64,000 nucleotides of DNA. It comes from Chrysomallon squamiferum (taxonomy: Eukaryota > Mollusca > Gastropoda > Neomphalida > Peltospiridae). The translations under genes were made by a program, and so were the position numbers. Of this stretch, positions 1 through 11,200 are shown piece by piece. Within the stretch, counting starts at the first letter, position 1; each line of letters opens with the position of its first letter. The stretch lies in NCBI GenBank assembly GCA_012295275.1, contig CM022666.1, positions 10,569,002 through 10,633,001 on the forward strand, written 5' to 3'. Under the pieces are notes generated by a model. The model was not told the origin of the DNA. It saw only the letters and a program-made list of their open reading frames with translations, and did no database searches.

Positions 1-129
1 CTTTAAATTCCAGGGTTTTATATACTCTTACATAAATACCAGTGTTTTATATGCTTTTATACAAATACATGATATAAATGTCAGTGTATTTACATTTGTT
101 TTTATTTTATAAAAATAATCACTTTTTTT
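1..129. other. AT-rich left edge, no gene seen
   Basis: Low-complexity AT-rich DNA with two imperfect copies of a motif like 'ccagtgttttatatgctttta'-type text (the piece 'agtgttttatat' recurs). No reading frame or RNA gene was recognised. Confidence 0.4.
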
Positions 130-1056
130 TAACCGTATCGCAAGATTTTTTGTAAATAAAAGTGTACAGTATACATAGCATCAGTCAACCACTTGATTTT
201 GGTTACCATGAGATTTCCAGCGGATGTTGTGACCAGCTCCTTTAAGGAACTCTTCAAAAGTCTTGCTCCCATCTCGTCTGTCCAAACATAACTAATGAAG
301 ACGAGACTGTAACTGGTTGAAGACACGTTTGACACGTTTGCCAGAGGCTCACAACGAACAGCAATCAGTACAGTTGTCCTGACTTGAGCAACATCTGCTT
401 TAAGCCAGTGAATCAGTTTCCACACAGAAGGATGAGAAACACCACATGCGGCGGAGAATGATGGCGTCCTGTGCTTTGCCATTTGGAGCATGGCGTTGAA
501 TCCGTCTGTAAGTATCAGTACAGTAGGTGGCGTCGAAATAATTGAGAAGAGGTTCCATCCCTTCTAGGGTATTGTAGCAGGTAGCAGGTTATCGTAGGTC
601 TCTTGCGACTTCGTTTGGAGTAGAGAAAGAGCGTTGACACAGCAGTGTTCCCCAGGGGACATCGTATAACATACAGCTCGTTCCCAATCCATGAACCAGA
701 TCTAGGCAGTTGATAGATGTCACTAGCATCAAAAATTATGATCCTCGAACTGTCTAGACAGCTGTCGTAGAATAGGAACTGTTGATGATCAGGTCCAGTT
801 GTCAGTGCCTACTCTCCCTCGATGACGAGATCTTGAAGAAACTCAGTTGAGCAAGGATGCGGTTAAGTCTTTGGTTACGTATGGTTCGTTTCGTTGACTC
901 TTCCCTGCCAAGTTCAACCCTTGCAGTGACATCAGTTTGACTCAGTGCTTGAGCTATTATCTGGTTCGGCTTGTCGAAACTTTGCTCCATCTGAGAACGG
1001 CACTTGACAGCTGCTACTTTTGTATCAGATGGATCATGGTTATGAGACATACAGAC
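130..1056 (-). pseudogene. FLYWCH/MULE-type transposase-derived remnant
   Basis: Read on the minus strand, several broken frames match successive parts of FLYWCH-type zinc-finger/MULE-transposase-like proteins in the right order. First, 1050-850 reads HNHDPSDTKVAAVK and then REESTKRTIRNQR, the segment after the FLYWCH finger. Next, 790-670 reads FLFYDSCLDSSRIIIFDASD, like the 'YDSG..RILIFA' start of the transposase core. Near 560-500 comes LNYFDATYCTDTYRR, and at 491-300 GVSHPSVWKLIHWLK, matching the 'HPSLW' helix near the C-terminal end. Frame changes and stops between the blocks show it is dead. The finger itself is not seen. It is either a transposon relic or a decayed copy of the FLYWCH-like gene families that are abundant in invertebrates. 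The family call rests on recalled motif patterns, not on a search. Confidence 0.72.
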
Positions 1057-1153
1057 ACGTTCATACGGAGTTACCCAATGTTAATAATGCATACCATAGT
1101 TAAAATATCCTCCAGAATGAGATCATTCTGTCAATTCAGACATAGCATAAGAG

Positions 1154-1203
1154 ATGTATGTATGTATGAATGAATGTATGTATGTATGTATGTATGTATG
1201 TAT
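1154..1203. repeat. (TGTA)n microsatellite
   Basis: A tetranucleotide run of TGTA/TGAA units about 50 bp long lies next to the start side of the transposase relic. Confidence 0.9.
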
Positions 1204-2500
1204 TGGGGGCGTGGGCTGTTTTTTGGTTTACATTTAACTGACCGTTTAACTATGAACTGTCAACAATTGTTAAATATGATATTAGCTGCGGATTATATTA
1301 TTTCTGATATTAAATCATTATTATTCATTCACTTGTTTTTTTTAATGTATTTTTTATGTGCAATTATGAATTGTTTTCTTAAGCAGTACTTCACCTACTA
1401 CCAATAACTAAATGTCAATAAACAATACAATTTTTTTTGTTCAGAGTCTTCATTTTTTTCAAATTTGCATGATGCCATTTCTTCCAGATGCCATTTTTCT
1501 CGAAACCTTTTTTTCCGTACCCCGTAATTATACATTCTTACGTTTAAAATTTATTTAACATTATACGCACTAATATTAATGTTAGGCTAGTTGTCATATC
1601 ATTTAAACGCATAAAAAAGAATTATCAAATAATAATGTTTTTCATATTTTCTGAGATAGGTTTTTTTCCTTACTCTATTGCAGTATCGAATTACAACATT
1701 AACTAATTATTATAGACCTTTACAATGCAATAGTGATTCTTTCAAGCAGGCAAAACAAGTAACTAATACACATGACGGTGTCACGATTTCGAATAAATAA
1801 CGTCCTTGAACGGTTACTACGATTTTGATACTAGAACATCTTTAACAATCTTGAAGTAAAATAGATAAATTTATTACTTCTACCCATTTTGTAAAAATTA
1901 GTTCATTGAATATAGACTATTGATTTAATCAGAAAGGATAATTAAAATATCTTAATAAACACAACTCTTAATTTTGCTTATCATCTTTGATCCTATTATT
2001 CTGCTAATACTAATCCAGTGATCGATTCTAAACTCCTTATTTGACATGCGATAGTTTATAAGTATCTAAAAAAAAATAAAAAATAAAAAATAAAGATAAT
2101 AATAAAAAATAAATAAAAAACATAAAAAGTAAAAAAAAATAAAAATAAATAAAATAAAAAATAAAATAAAATAAAATGAAAACTAAATAAACAACACAAG
2201 TAATAAAATAAAATAAAATAAATAAATAAAGTTTGTATAAAACGTAATATTTGGCCCTGTTCACGAGTTCGAAAAACAAAGTTATTATTGTTATTTCTGG
2301 GGAAAAAAAAGAAAAGGAATCACCAAATATAGATTACTGCTTAATATTATCAATTAGAAATCTCAATCCATATTCCGACAACATAAGATTTTTAATTCTA
2401 TAATTCACTCACAAGCGTTCATTGTCAGGTGCCAGCCTTATTCGTTATAGTCGTTGTCAAAACAAGAACATGAAACTCACTGTCAATTAACTTTTGACAC
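1204..2500. other. AT-rich intergenic DNA with an A-rich simple repeat
   Basis: No coding exon was recognised. Positions 2067-2236 are a degenerate (AAATA)n/(AATA)n tract. Its long minus-strand frame is only the translation of that tract. Confidence 0.6.
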
Positions 2501-2510
2501 GGCCGTAGTT

Positions 2511-2545
2511 TATAAAACGAAACAGTCGTTGAAATATGTCATCAT
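2511..2545 (+). promoter_or_regulatory. TATA-type core promoter of the BTB gene
   Basis: TATAAAA at 2511-2517 is followed about 28-30 bp later by 'tcatcattct' (2539-2548), an initiator-like pyrimidine context. The start codon is at 2594, leaving a 5' UTR of roughly 50 bases. Spacing and motif are seen; use as a promoter is inferred. The inverted copy of the gene lacks this region. Confidence 0.55.
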
Positions 2546-2593
2546 TCTTCTTCAAGTTATCACATAGTTCATACTAAATATCTACACTTTGTC

Positions 2594-3898
2594 ATGGAAA
2601 GCTGGACTTCAAAAGCGTGTTTGTTAGACGGCGATGTTTTGAGTAACGACTTCGAACGTGGAACAGAAAATGATGCAGCTAACGGTAATTATTCTTTAAG
2701 TAAAATCTATACTTTTATTTATACTGAATATGTAAAAAAAAAAATCCATTTTAGTTACAATTATTGATCGCAGTTTCATAATAATAATAATAAAAAAAAA
2801 TTATGTATTCAGTTCTGTGTAAAGTTCATCTTATTCAATTTATTTTACAGATTCCAGTTCGGGATACGAATCTGACGATTCTGGGTGTCGTATCCGTAAG
2901 ACTCATTCTAACTCCACCTGCCAACCATCTAGTGAATTAGGGGAGATAATGATGTTTAGCAACACGAACGGTCTGTGTGACAGTCTGAAGTACGTCATCA
3001 CAATGTCTGAACTGTGTGACGTCATGTTCCTGGTGGGCAAACAACGAGTTCCCGTTTATGGAGTGAAAGCTATCATGGCCACACGTAGCAGGTAAAATTA
3101 CCTTTTTCATTTTCTGTGAAAGTTTTAAGCCTTACTTTCTGAGTAATTTTATCTTTAAAAAGAACTAAAGAGAAAGAGAGAACAAAAATTCTCTTCAATG
3201 ATCTAATTTAGAAGAAAAAAGAAAAAAAAAGTAATACATCATCTGGGAAAGTTACTAGTAATGTGCTTAATATTTAGTTAATGTGTTAAATATAAGTTAA
3301 TTTATAAGATTCGTTTCTTATTGTTTGTTCGTGTATTTTAAAAAACAGAGTTCTCTATCAGCTGATACTGTATCACCAGCGCAAATCTACTGAAGAACTA
3401 TCAAAGAAAAAGTCAAAATCCAAACATCAAAGCAGTCATCTGACCATTCCAATCCCAGATTACGACACCGACGTCTTCCGCAGCTTGGTCACGTTTCTGC
3501 ACTGTGGAAAGGTTGTTGTTGGTAAGTAAAAATTATGTAATAATAATAATAATAATAATAATAGTAATAATGGCAATGAATCTTAATTAATTAATAGTTC
3601 AGACAAATGAAAATTAATTTGTTAATATTTAACATAAATAAATATTAATTAGTTAACTGTTGTAATATTTCATTTAAATGAATATTAATTTGTTAATTCT
3701 TTGCTTTGTTTCAGATTAATGAATATTAATTATTTTTAATATATTGCAGGTCTCTTGTGTGCTGCTTCAGAGTATGAACTGAAAGATCTGAGCAAAGCAT
3801 GCTGGGATTTTGCTCGTCGTTTAAAGAGCAAAAGTCAGATTGCGGACTTGCTGACGTCATGTTATAAACATAGTAAAAAAAAGCAGCCCAGAAATTGA
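2594..3898 (+). CDS. BTB/POZ protein of the serine-enriched (gprs) type, C-terminally shortened
   Basis: Four exons with GT..AG junctions: 2594-2684, 2851-3091, 3349-3521 and 3750-3898, giving 217 residues. The N-terminus is short and Ser/Asp-rich (SSSGYESDDSG). The BTB core starts near residue 75 with MSELCDVMFLVGKQRV and GVKAIMATRSRVLYQLI, then a basic KKKSKSK linker, IPIPDYDTDVFRSLVTFLH (BTB helix region) and LLCAASEYELKDLSKAC. This order fits the insect serine-enriched protein (gprs) family; BTB domains mediate dimerisation and often cullin-3 binding. A missing G in the AAAAAGAAAG stretch (8 A here) shifts the frame at 3872-3880, so the protein ends QPRN-stop where the inverted copy continues AAQKLIIE. 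The following exon-like segment (about 4104-4190) has a TGA inside its BACK-like frame. An AATAAA signal lies at 4517. It may be a functional truncated BTB protein or an early pseudogene. Confidence 0.8.
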
Positions 3899-4103
3899 TT
3901 ATAGAGGTGTGTATGTTACAGATATTCAAATATCTATCGAACCGAGATAATTATTGCTGTTTCTTTTCATTTTTCTTTTTTTTTAACGACCTTTTTGAAT
4001 CGATCCGTTGGAGTTACTGGCTGAAATAACGATAAAACATAATACATTGATTTCACTGAAATTTAAAAACAAAAGTTAAATGTTTTCTTTTATCGTTCTA
4101 TTC

Positions 4104-4190
4104 AGATTTCTAGAAGTGATCACTGAAAATGAATATTTTCTGCTCTGAGAACTGACCAAACGATCGTCTGAAGTCATCGTCACGTGACAA
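4104..4190 (+). pseudogene. Degenerate BACK-like exon of the BTB gene
   Basis: After an acceptor-like 'ctattcag' the sequence encodes FLEVITENEYFLL, then TGA, then ELTKRSSEVIVT and a stop. The pattern resembles the start of a BACK domain following a BTB domain. The visible exon 4 end (GAG before GTGTGT, 3905-3907) does not join to it in this frame. The same bases, including the TGA, occur in the inverted arm near 15840-15750, so the damage predates the duplication. Confidence 0.5.
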
Positions 4191-4516
4191 ACGCGTGGGA
4201 GCTCTTCTGACTCGAGTCCAACTGAACGTCAACACAGAAACCTGAAGAAAAATAACAAGCGAAAACGTGCTAACTAGACGCGCCTTCGTGAGACGAAAGA
4301 GGAGTGACGTGAATGAGAAGTGGAAAGATAAGGAATGGAGAAATACATGTAATTTTGTGTGTAACAGAGAGTTTCTGAAAGTGAAACTGTCACATTAAAT
4401 GAAGAATGTGCGCGCATTTACAGAAAGTTCTGTTTACTGCAGGACGTATTAAGTATTCAATGTGCATCAACCAGCATGGCATGTAATATACTGTTCTTGT
4501 TCAAATGCATGTTTTT

Positions 4517-4522
4517 AATAAA
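4517..4522 (+). terminator. Polyadenylation signal of the BTB gene
   Basis: AATAAA, followed 14 bases later by a second A-rich block and then T/GT-rich sequence ('tatttgttttcttc'). It lies about 620 bp past the stop and is conserved in the inverted arm. Confidence 0.5.
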
Positions 4523-5535
4523 GATTTTAAATAAAAAATGTATTTGTTTTCTTCTTCGTATTATCAATAATAAACTGATCATGCCCACGATGAGTTATAA
4601 AGTCGGTACGGTTGTAGTATTAGTTACCAGCTGTAAAACATTATTTTAAATGTCGTTCACTTCCGAACCATAACTTAACACATAACAGTTTGCCTGATTA
4701 CACAACTGACTTCAATCGTAAATTTTTGTTTTAAAACGTAGTAATAAAAAATGCATCCTTCATGTCTTTATTAATAAAAGACTACATTTGTTTACTGAAA
4801 CGTAAATGTAAATATTTACGAATATACGCCTCCGTGCACAAATAAACCAAAGACAAATCATTTGAATTGAATAGAGACATTGCCATGCATTGTACAACAA
4901 AGAAATTACTTTTGAACGAAAGAAAACAAGAACAGGATAATAACACTGTGACAAAATTGTTTCAGTATTTAAACAAGAATTCTTATAGTAATAAAATAAA
5001 ACTACTGTTCATCTCAATTGTCTGCATTTCCGACCGGTCGTACATCGGTATCCTAATGAGCTGGTCATTATTTATCGTATTTTCAGCATTTTTAATTGTT
5101 TAGATAATAACTGTGCTTTCAAAGATGAAGATGCCTTAAAACGAAAAGCATGGATATGAGCTGGAGATTAAAATTATTTCTGTTTTTCTATGTCCAGTGT
5201 TTTTACACGTAATAAGAACGTGAAGTTTTCAATAGCACGGCACTCACAATATTATGTTTATTTCAATAATTTTTATCGATATCAGAAGCAAATAAAATAA
5301 TATTTTAGTGAGGTGAAATATGCTGAGGCTATATGTCAAAGAAGAAACGATAGTTTCAAGGTGTGACACTGCAGACAACTTTAAATTATATATGTATGTT
5401 TATGAACGTCTTTGTTTGTGTGTGTATGTATTTTGATAATTACAGCCTGGTGTGTTGTCAAATTGTTGAATATTTGCGTAATGTGAAAACTGAAAGTCAT
5501 TTCACATTTCTATCTTGTGCTTACAGATAATAACG

Positions 5536-5543
5536 TGACGTCA
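5536..5543. promoter_or_regulatory. TGACGTCA palindrome (CRE-like)
   Basis: A perfect 8-bp CRE palindrome with a second GACGTC core at about 5555. The same octamer occurs inside BTB exon 2 (3017-3024) and exon 4 (3852-3859), where it is coding. Any regulatory role is speculative. Confidence 0.3.
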
Positions 5544-5669
5544 CTCCATTGTGATGACGTCGAGTTGTTTCTAACGAAGTGCCGAAAATAAACAAGTAAC
5601 GACGTGCATTATTTTCAGGTATAACACAAGTAAATTTCCATTTGAACTCTGAATTTATATCAAATTCAG

Positions 5670-5728
5670 AAGTCATCACTGAAAATGAATATTTTCTCCT
5701 CCGAGAATTGATCATACGACCGGTTGAG
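5670..5728 (+). pseudogene. Second copy of the BACK-like exon
   Basis: After 'tttatatcaaattcag' the sequence encodes EVITENEYFLLRELIIRPVE, followed by a consensus donor GTGAGA. It is homologous to 4110-4190 but has CGA (Arg) where that copy has TGA, and it carries a real-looking acceptor and donor. It starts exactly where the inverted duplication ends. No other exon around it belongs to the same gene, so it is an isolated, probably dead exon. Confidence 0.55.
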
Positions 5729-5759
5729 GTGAGAGTAATGTGACAAACGCGGCTGACAA

Positions 5760-6645
5760 CGTCTCACTTGGGTTCTCCAAGGAACCATGAAGATAAATAA
5801 TATTTGAAAAAGCTCGATGAAGCTGTGCATGTATACAAACCAGCATGGAGATAATGTTAATGGAAAAAACAAATTTATGCAATCTGAAATCTGACGCGTG
5901 GAAGGAAATTAGAGCGAAGAATTTGACTGCACCATTTGGATCTAATCTATAGGAACGCATTAACTGCACTGTTTAGTTTTAATAGTGTTATATGTACAAA
6001 TATGTGAATTCAGTAATAATAAATTTCCTGACTTGTTTTATTCAGTTATATTCTAAAATATTTTAGCATTAAAACGGATATGAATAACATGCATAATTCC
6101 CAACTTGTCACTTTCGTAGGTTTAGATTTAGTGATATTATGTGTACCCCTACTTCAGAGAAGATGTAATATAACGTTATTTAGCTAGTATCCCTCTTACA
6201 AATGTGTCTTATTTGATACAGTTTGTACCTGTATTCGCGACAACTGTACCCGAAACTGAAATTATGTTAGTTCCTTTAAGACAGTTCGTACACTTAATTC
6301 TCTTATATATATATATAACATTATGTAAAAAAAAAAAAAAAAAAAAAAAAAAATGAAGAAAATTACTACAGTCCAAAAATATCAGAAAATCCATTAATAA
6401 TGCAGCGTGATCTAGCTGCAGCGCAAATTGTCGATAGAGTATAACGTTATCACAATTTAAAATATAAAGCAAAAGCAGAATGACATTAAGATAATAAAAA
6501 TCTCTAAATATAACTCTATTAACAAATAAAAATGTAAAAAATAGGCAACATCTGGATTTTTATATTTCCCGTGTATCGGTCGCATTACACCCTTCTGACA
6601 ACAGCGAATCAATAATAATAAGTGTATAAATAAATATCAGGTGCC

Positions 6646-6650
<5 letters not shown>
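5760..6650. other. AT-rich spacer, no gene seen
   Basis: Holds a (TA)n patch and a poly(A) tract at 6327-6352. The open frames here are low-complexity or short and show no domain or splice-site support. Confidence 0.5.

Positions 6651-6718
<68 letters not shown>
6651..6718. repeat. (CT)34 microsatellite
   Basis: An uninterrupted CT dinucleotide run about 68 bp long. On the minus strand it is (AG)n and lies about 340 bp beyond the stop codon of the secreted-protein gene. Confidence 0.97.
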
Positions 6719-6723
<5 letters not shown>

Positions 6724-6779
6724 GTTTAAAATCAAATTATGTTTCTAGACTTGTGAGTACAATGCGATATAAAGTGATA

Positions 6780-7031
6780 CATTATTCATTATTTTATTTA
6801 TATTATTATTCCATTTATTTACTTTTATATTACTATTTATTTTATTTTATTTTTATTTTTATTTTTATTTTATTTATTTACTTTTATATTACTATTTATA
6901 TTATTTTATTTTTATTTTTATTTTATTTTATTTTATTTTATTTTATTTTATTTTATTTTATTTTATTTTATTTTATTTTATTTTATTTTTATTTTTATTT
7001 TATTTTTATTTTTATTTTATTTTTATTTTTT
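6780..7031. repeat. (TTTTA)n pentanucleotide repeat
   Basis: A 250-bp tract of TTTTA/TTTTTA units with some TTTAT interruptions. On the minus strand it reads (TAAAA)n with many AATAAA words. It begins about 30 bases after the stop codon of the minus-strand secreted-protein gene, so it is probably its 3' UTR or poly(A) region. Confidence 0.95.
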
Positions 7032-7062
7032 ATGACAGTACGTTATTATGCAACAAATGAAA

Positions 7063-8192
7063 TTAGTACTTAGTACATTTAATTTGCCCATTTGTATGAC
7101 ACGCACATATTTTTCGCCACCAAAACCATCCGCTTGTCTTTGAGAACCCAGCGCTATAACAGCTACCTTTGATTTCACAGTCTGCAAGGAAAAAGAAATT
7201 AAAGAAAATAAACAGAAAATAAATTAGCGATACTTTTAACGCGTCAATTATAAGTTAACTGTAGCATGTATAAATTTGAGAATATTGAAACACTGTGTAA
7301 AGAAATGTATGGAAATGTCAGACTTAACTGGGTTTTTTTTAGGACACCTGTAATCTTTGTGTTAGTAATGTTCAACATTTTGCTAATGTCATTTATCTTC
7401 AAAAGGTGATTTTGTTTTGACTCTCTTTACTACTTATATATGAAGAATTTAAAAAGTACCTATACGTAATACACTAAACCAGCCACGATTACTGCAAGTT
7501 ACATAAACACATTTTATTCGTCTAATTGTATTTGCCTGAATGCAGTCTTTAAACTTGACAAAATCACAGACAACAGCTTGAAAAATTGAAAATAAATATT
7601 TGTTTAAAACAAATAGTCACAAACAGAAAAACAAATCTTAGATTATTAATAGTAGCAATAATAAATTAATTAGCAGTAAAATCAAATGTCATCAAAATAG
7701 AAATAAAAATCCCCAAATATGATGACTATTAAATCATCCTGTAATTGTTTTCATCATTATTACCATTATTATCACATTATTGTCATTATTACAATCATCA
7801 TCACTATTATTAAAATAATCAGTATTATTATTATTTTAATCACTAATATTGTTATTATTATTGCCTTAATCGTCAACATTATTGTCATTATCACTTCATC
7901 TTTATAATAAGCATCATTTTTAACAATATTATTAATGTTGAAATGACTTACTAGAACTAGCATCTTTATAAACAGTAAACTTCACATTTGCTGCTGTGTT
8001 GTTATTTGTAGTTCTTACAAAGACACCGTAACTAAACACACCACACTTGGTGGCAACATTCGTGTATGTGGCTGGAACTTGAGTACCATATATTTTTACA
8101 TCTGTCAAAAACCAACAACAACAAAAATTAAATGAGCTGTCAGTTTCTTGTATACTAAACTTACACACAATGATATATATACAAGCGAATAT

Positions 8193-8289
<97 letters not shown>

Positions 8290-11200
8290 TTTGTGTACAA
8301 CTGAGAATATTTATATGTACTGAAAGGATGCTGATAGCTGATACTGACATATGACTGTATTGGTCAACTATTAAGACTTGATGTTCTGTTTACTTACTGA
8401 GTTAATAACGTCTTTTAACTGATATTTCAAACACGGAGATGTGTAGGTGGGTCTGCCCAATACAGAAATAATTCTGGTTATCAAGTATTGACACTTTGTT
8501 GTTTTTGTCAGCTACTGAGACTTGATGGTGTCGATCGTCCGTTTATGCGAGTTTCCATTTTTCTTGGCAAGAATTGTAGGCTAATATAATACGAGAGATT
8601 TTTCAGCCTTTGATTATTTACTTATTTAATATAGAATATTCTATTAAAAAACAAAGATTTGCTGTTGACTATAATACTCACACGAGGTTTGCTTATCAAT
8701 TTCGAAACCACCTTCAACGCATTTAAGTGTAGTGGAACCGTGGAAAGAGAACTGATGGACAGTTAGTCCTACATTCACTTTACCCCACTGTGTCTCACAC
8801 TGTCTAGTTTGTTTGTTGTACACAGCATAGAAAGCTAAAATAAATATATTTTTTTAGATCTTTGTCAAACCGAATTCCTGTGTGTGTATGTGTAAGTATG
8901 TATGTATGTGTTGATATGTCTATATACCTACCTGTCAGTTTAACTGTATAACTGTCTCTCTGTTAGTCTCTTAATATCTTAGTATTATGCAAGGTTTGGA
9001 AAATAGTGTTACTATTTGCTATCTATTCTGGATTTTGAATATAATATAGTTTCTTTTTTAATCTGATTTAATACAATGGCTATTAAAGTTAATAATGTCA
9101 GAATACTCAAAATTTGTTGGGTTTTAGCCTTCTCACGTCTCTTCTCCTGAAGTTATTATGTAGTTTGTTTCCTTGTTCTTTGTTGTTGTTTTGTTTTGGG
9201 GTTTTCGTGGGTTTTTTTTGGGGGGGGGTTGGGAAGGTTTTTAACCTTCATGATAGGTGAATGTGTGTTGATTTTCTTTCGTAAAACGAATGATTCGATG
9301 AAGTAAACATGACAAATCTTTACTGCAGACTTGTTTGTCTTTCCTTAAGATGTGCACTTTGACCCAGTTGATCCTATTTTTACTGAGACAAACATTTATT
9401 TATCTTAACTTCTAAAGTCGGTACTATTATACAATTTTCCACGTTTAAAATTATAGAAATAAAAAGTATTTTTAACAAAAAGAGAAAATGGCCCAAATAT
9501 TTATTCTAAGCAACCTCTGATATTCATAGTGAATTATAATATCAATTTGGAATGTACTGTAAATTATAAATAAAATAGTCGTTATGTTATTTCAAATGAA
9601 AAGTAACTTAAAAGATAAACAGTTTTATATTATTATCACTGTTACTAAGAACAACTACTGCAATAACTACAACTACTAGTATTTTAACTACTACCGCTGT
9701 TGTTTCTGATGGTTTTTGACCTTCTTCTTCTTCTTATTATTATTATTATCATCATCATCATCATCAACAACATTAGTAGTAGTAGTAGTATTGTTATTAT
9801 TATTTCCTTGTCCTTCTCAGATGAAGATAGCATTTAATAACTCTAAAATAAAGTTAAGAATGCCAACTTCCCATCAACAAAATCGAAATAACTAACTCAT
9901 CTCTTTTTTTTCAAAAATTTTCAATAGCACATGTTGGAATGATGTAGTCATAATCAGTAGGAACATTACTGCAGACATGTCGACTGGAATTATCTGTAAT
10001 AACAGACATCAAAGAATAGTAAGCAAAAATGTTAACAACAAAACTGTAACTGCAATTTCAGTAACAAGAACCTGTATTAACTAAAGATTTTACATCAGTG
10101 ACAAGAAAAAACAAAAATATAAAATTTAGTAGTAACATATAGTAACATTTAGTAGTAAAAATGTTGTTGCTAATTCTAATGTATGACAAGTAATACTTTT
10201 AGTAATATGTTAAAAATGTAACAAGTTAAAATGTTGATTCTAGTACAACATACTAGAAAAACAAAACTGAAATTAGAGAGAAGTAAAACGTACACGATTT
10301 TAAGGTAAGCAAAATAAAACCGGTTGTATGTAAATAATGAAAAGTGAACAGCAAGTAACATGTAACTAAAGTCAAAATGTTACAAATAAAGTAGCTAAAA
10401 CACCGAGATGTTACAACAATCTAAATATTAGTAATAGTCACTGATCAAGATACTGAATGCTAATGATGTATGTAAAGTTAAAATGGTAAAAATATACAAA
10501 TACACAACTGAAATCAAAGTGTTAAGAATAGCGCTGTACCGTCAAACAATGTAACGAAAGTAAATACATTAGTAATATTATAGTTCTGGAGGTGCATACA
10601 ACCTATATAAAAAGAATAAGGAAGAAGAGAGATGTAAAATTATCACTTAATGTTACTAATTTCAAAATGTTATTAATGGAGTAGCAAAAGAGTTACACTG
10701 TAAAAAAAAGTCAAAAAGTCAAATAATATAATGGTATCAACAACAGCAACAACAACAACAATAGCGATTGTAATAATAATATAACAACAACAACAGCAAA
10801 CGTAACAACAACAACAACAACAACAATAATACAGTCAATAAATGTAAATGCTCGATGTTATAAATATATATAATAAAAAACCTACGCTGATAAAAAATAA
10901 TGTGTTTTAGTTCTATTCCTAAAAATAATAAATACACACACATAAATTTTACCACTGATGTGGAAGCGCATCACCAAATGATAAAAATCAAATCAAATTA
11001 TTCTCTCTAAAACATGGTATGTATGATAATACCTGGCTACAAGCGACACATCAAATCAATGAAAATAAATAAAAATGTTGATTTGAGTGACGAGATGGGT
11101 CAAAATATATGTTTTTTTTCTTCCTTGTTTTTTTTTTTTTTTTTACTTTATTTTATTTCAGTTTAATTAATTAATTAATTAATTAATTTATTTATTTATT

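Larger units (their letters stand above)
2877..5668 (+). repeat. Left arm of a 2.8-kb inverted duplication
   Basis: This segment recurs as the reverse complement of 14292-17074. It holds BTB exons 2-4, all intervening introns, the degenerate BACK-like exon, the poly(A) site and about 1.1 kb of further downstream DNA. Sampled stretches are nearly identical; for example, the 600 bp around 4750-5340 differ by scattered single bases and small indels. Identity falls off at 2877-2910 and stops at about 5668. Because introns are included it is a DNA-level copy, not a retrocopy. Confidence 0.93.

Noticed and set aside
2037-2279. Minus-strand frame rich in F, Y and L
   Set aside because: A translation of the A-rich simple repeat at 2067-2236.
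4760-5103. Open frames downstream of the BTB gene, repeated in the inverted arm
   Set aside because: They are duplicated only because the arm is duplicated; no splice sites, domain or codon signal support coding.
6753-7073. 106-codon plus-strand frame rich in F, Y, I and L
   Set aside because: A translation of the (TTTTA)n repeat.
8105-8354. Open frames rich in LS or RE on both strands
   Set aside because: Products of the (GA)n microsatellite. Only the part encoding VKIYGTQVPATY (exon 4) is real.
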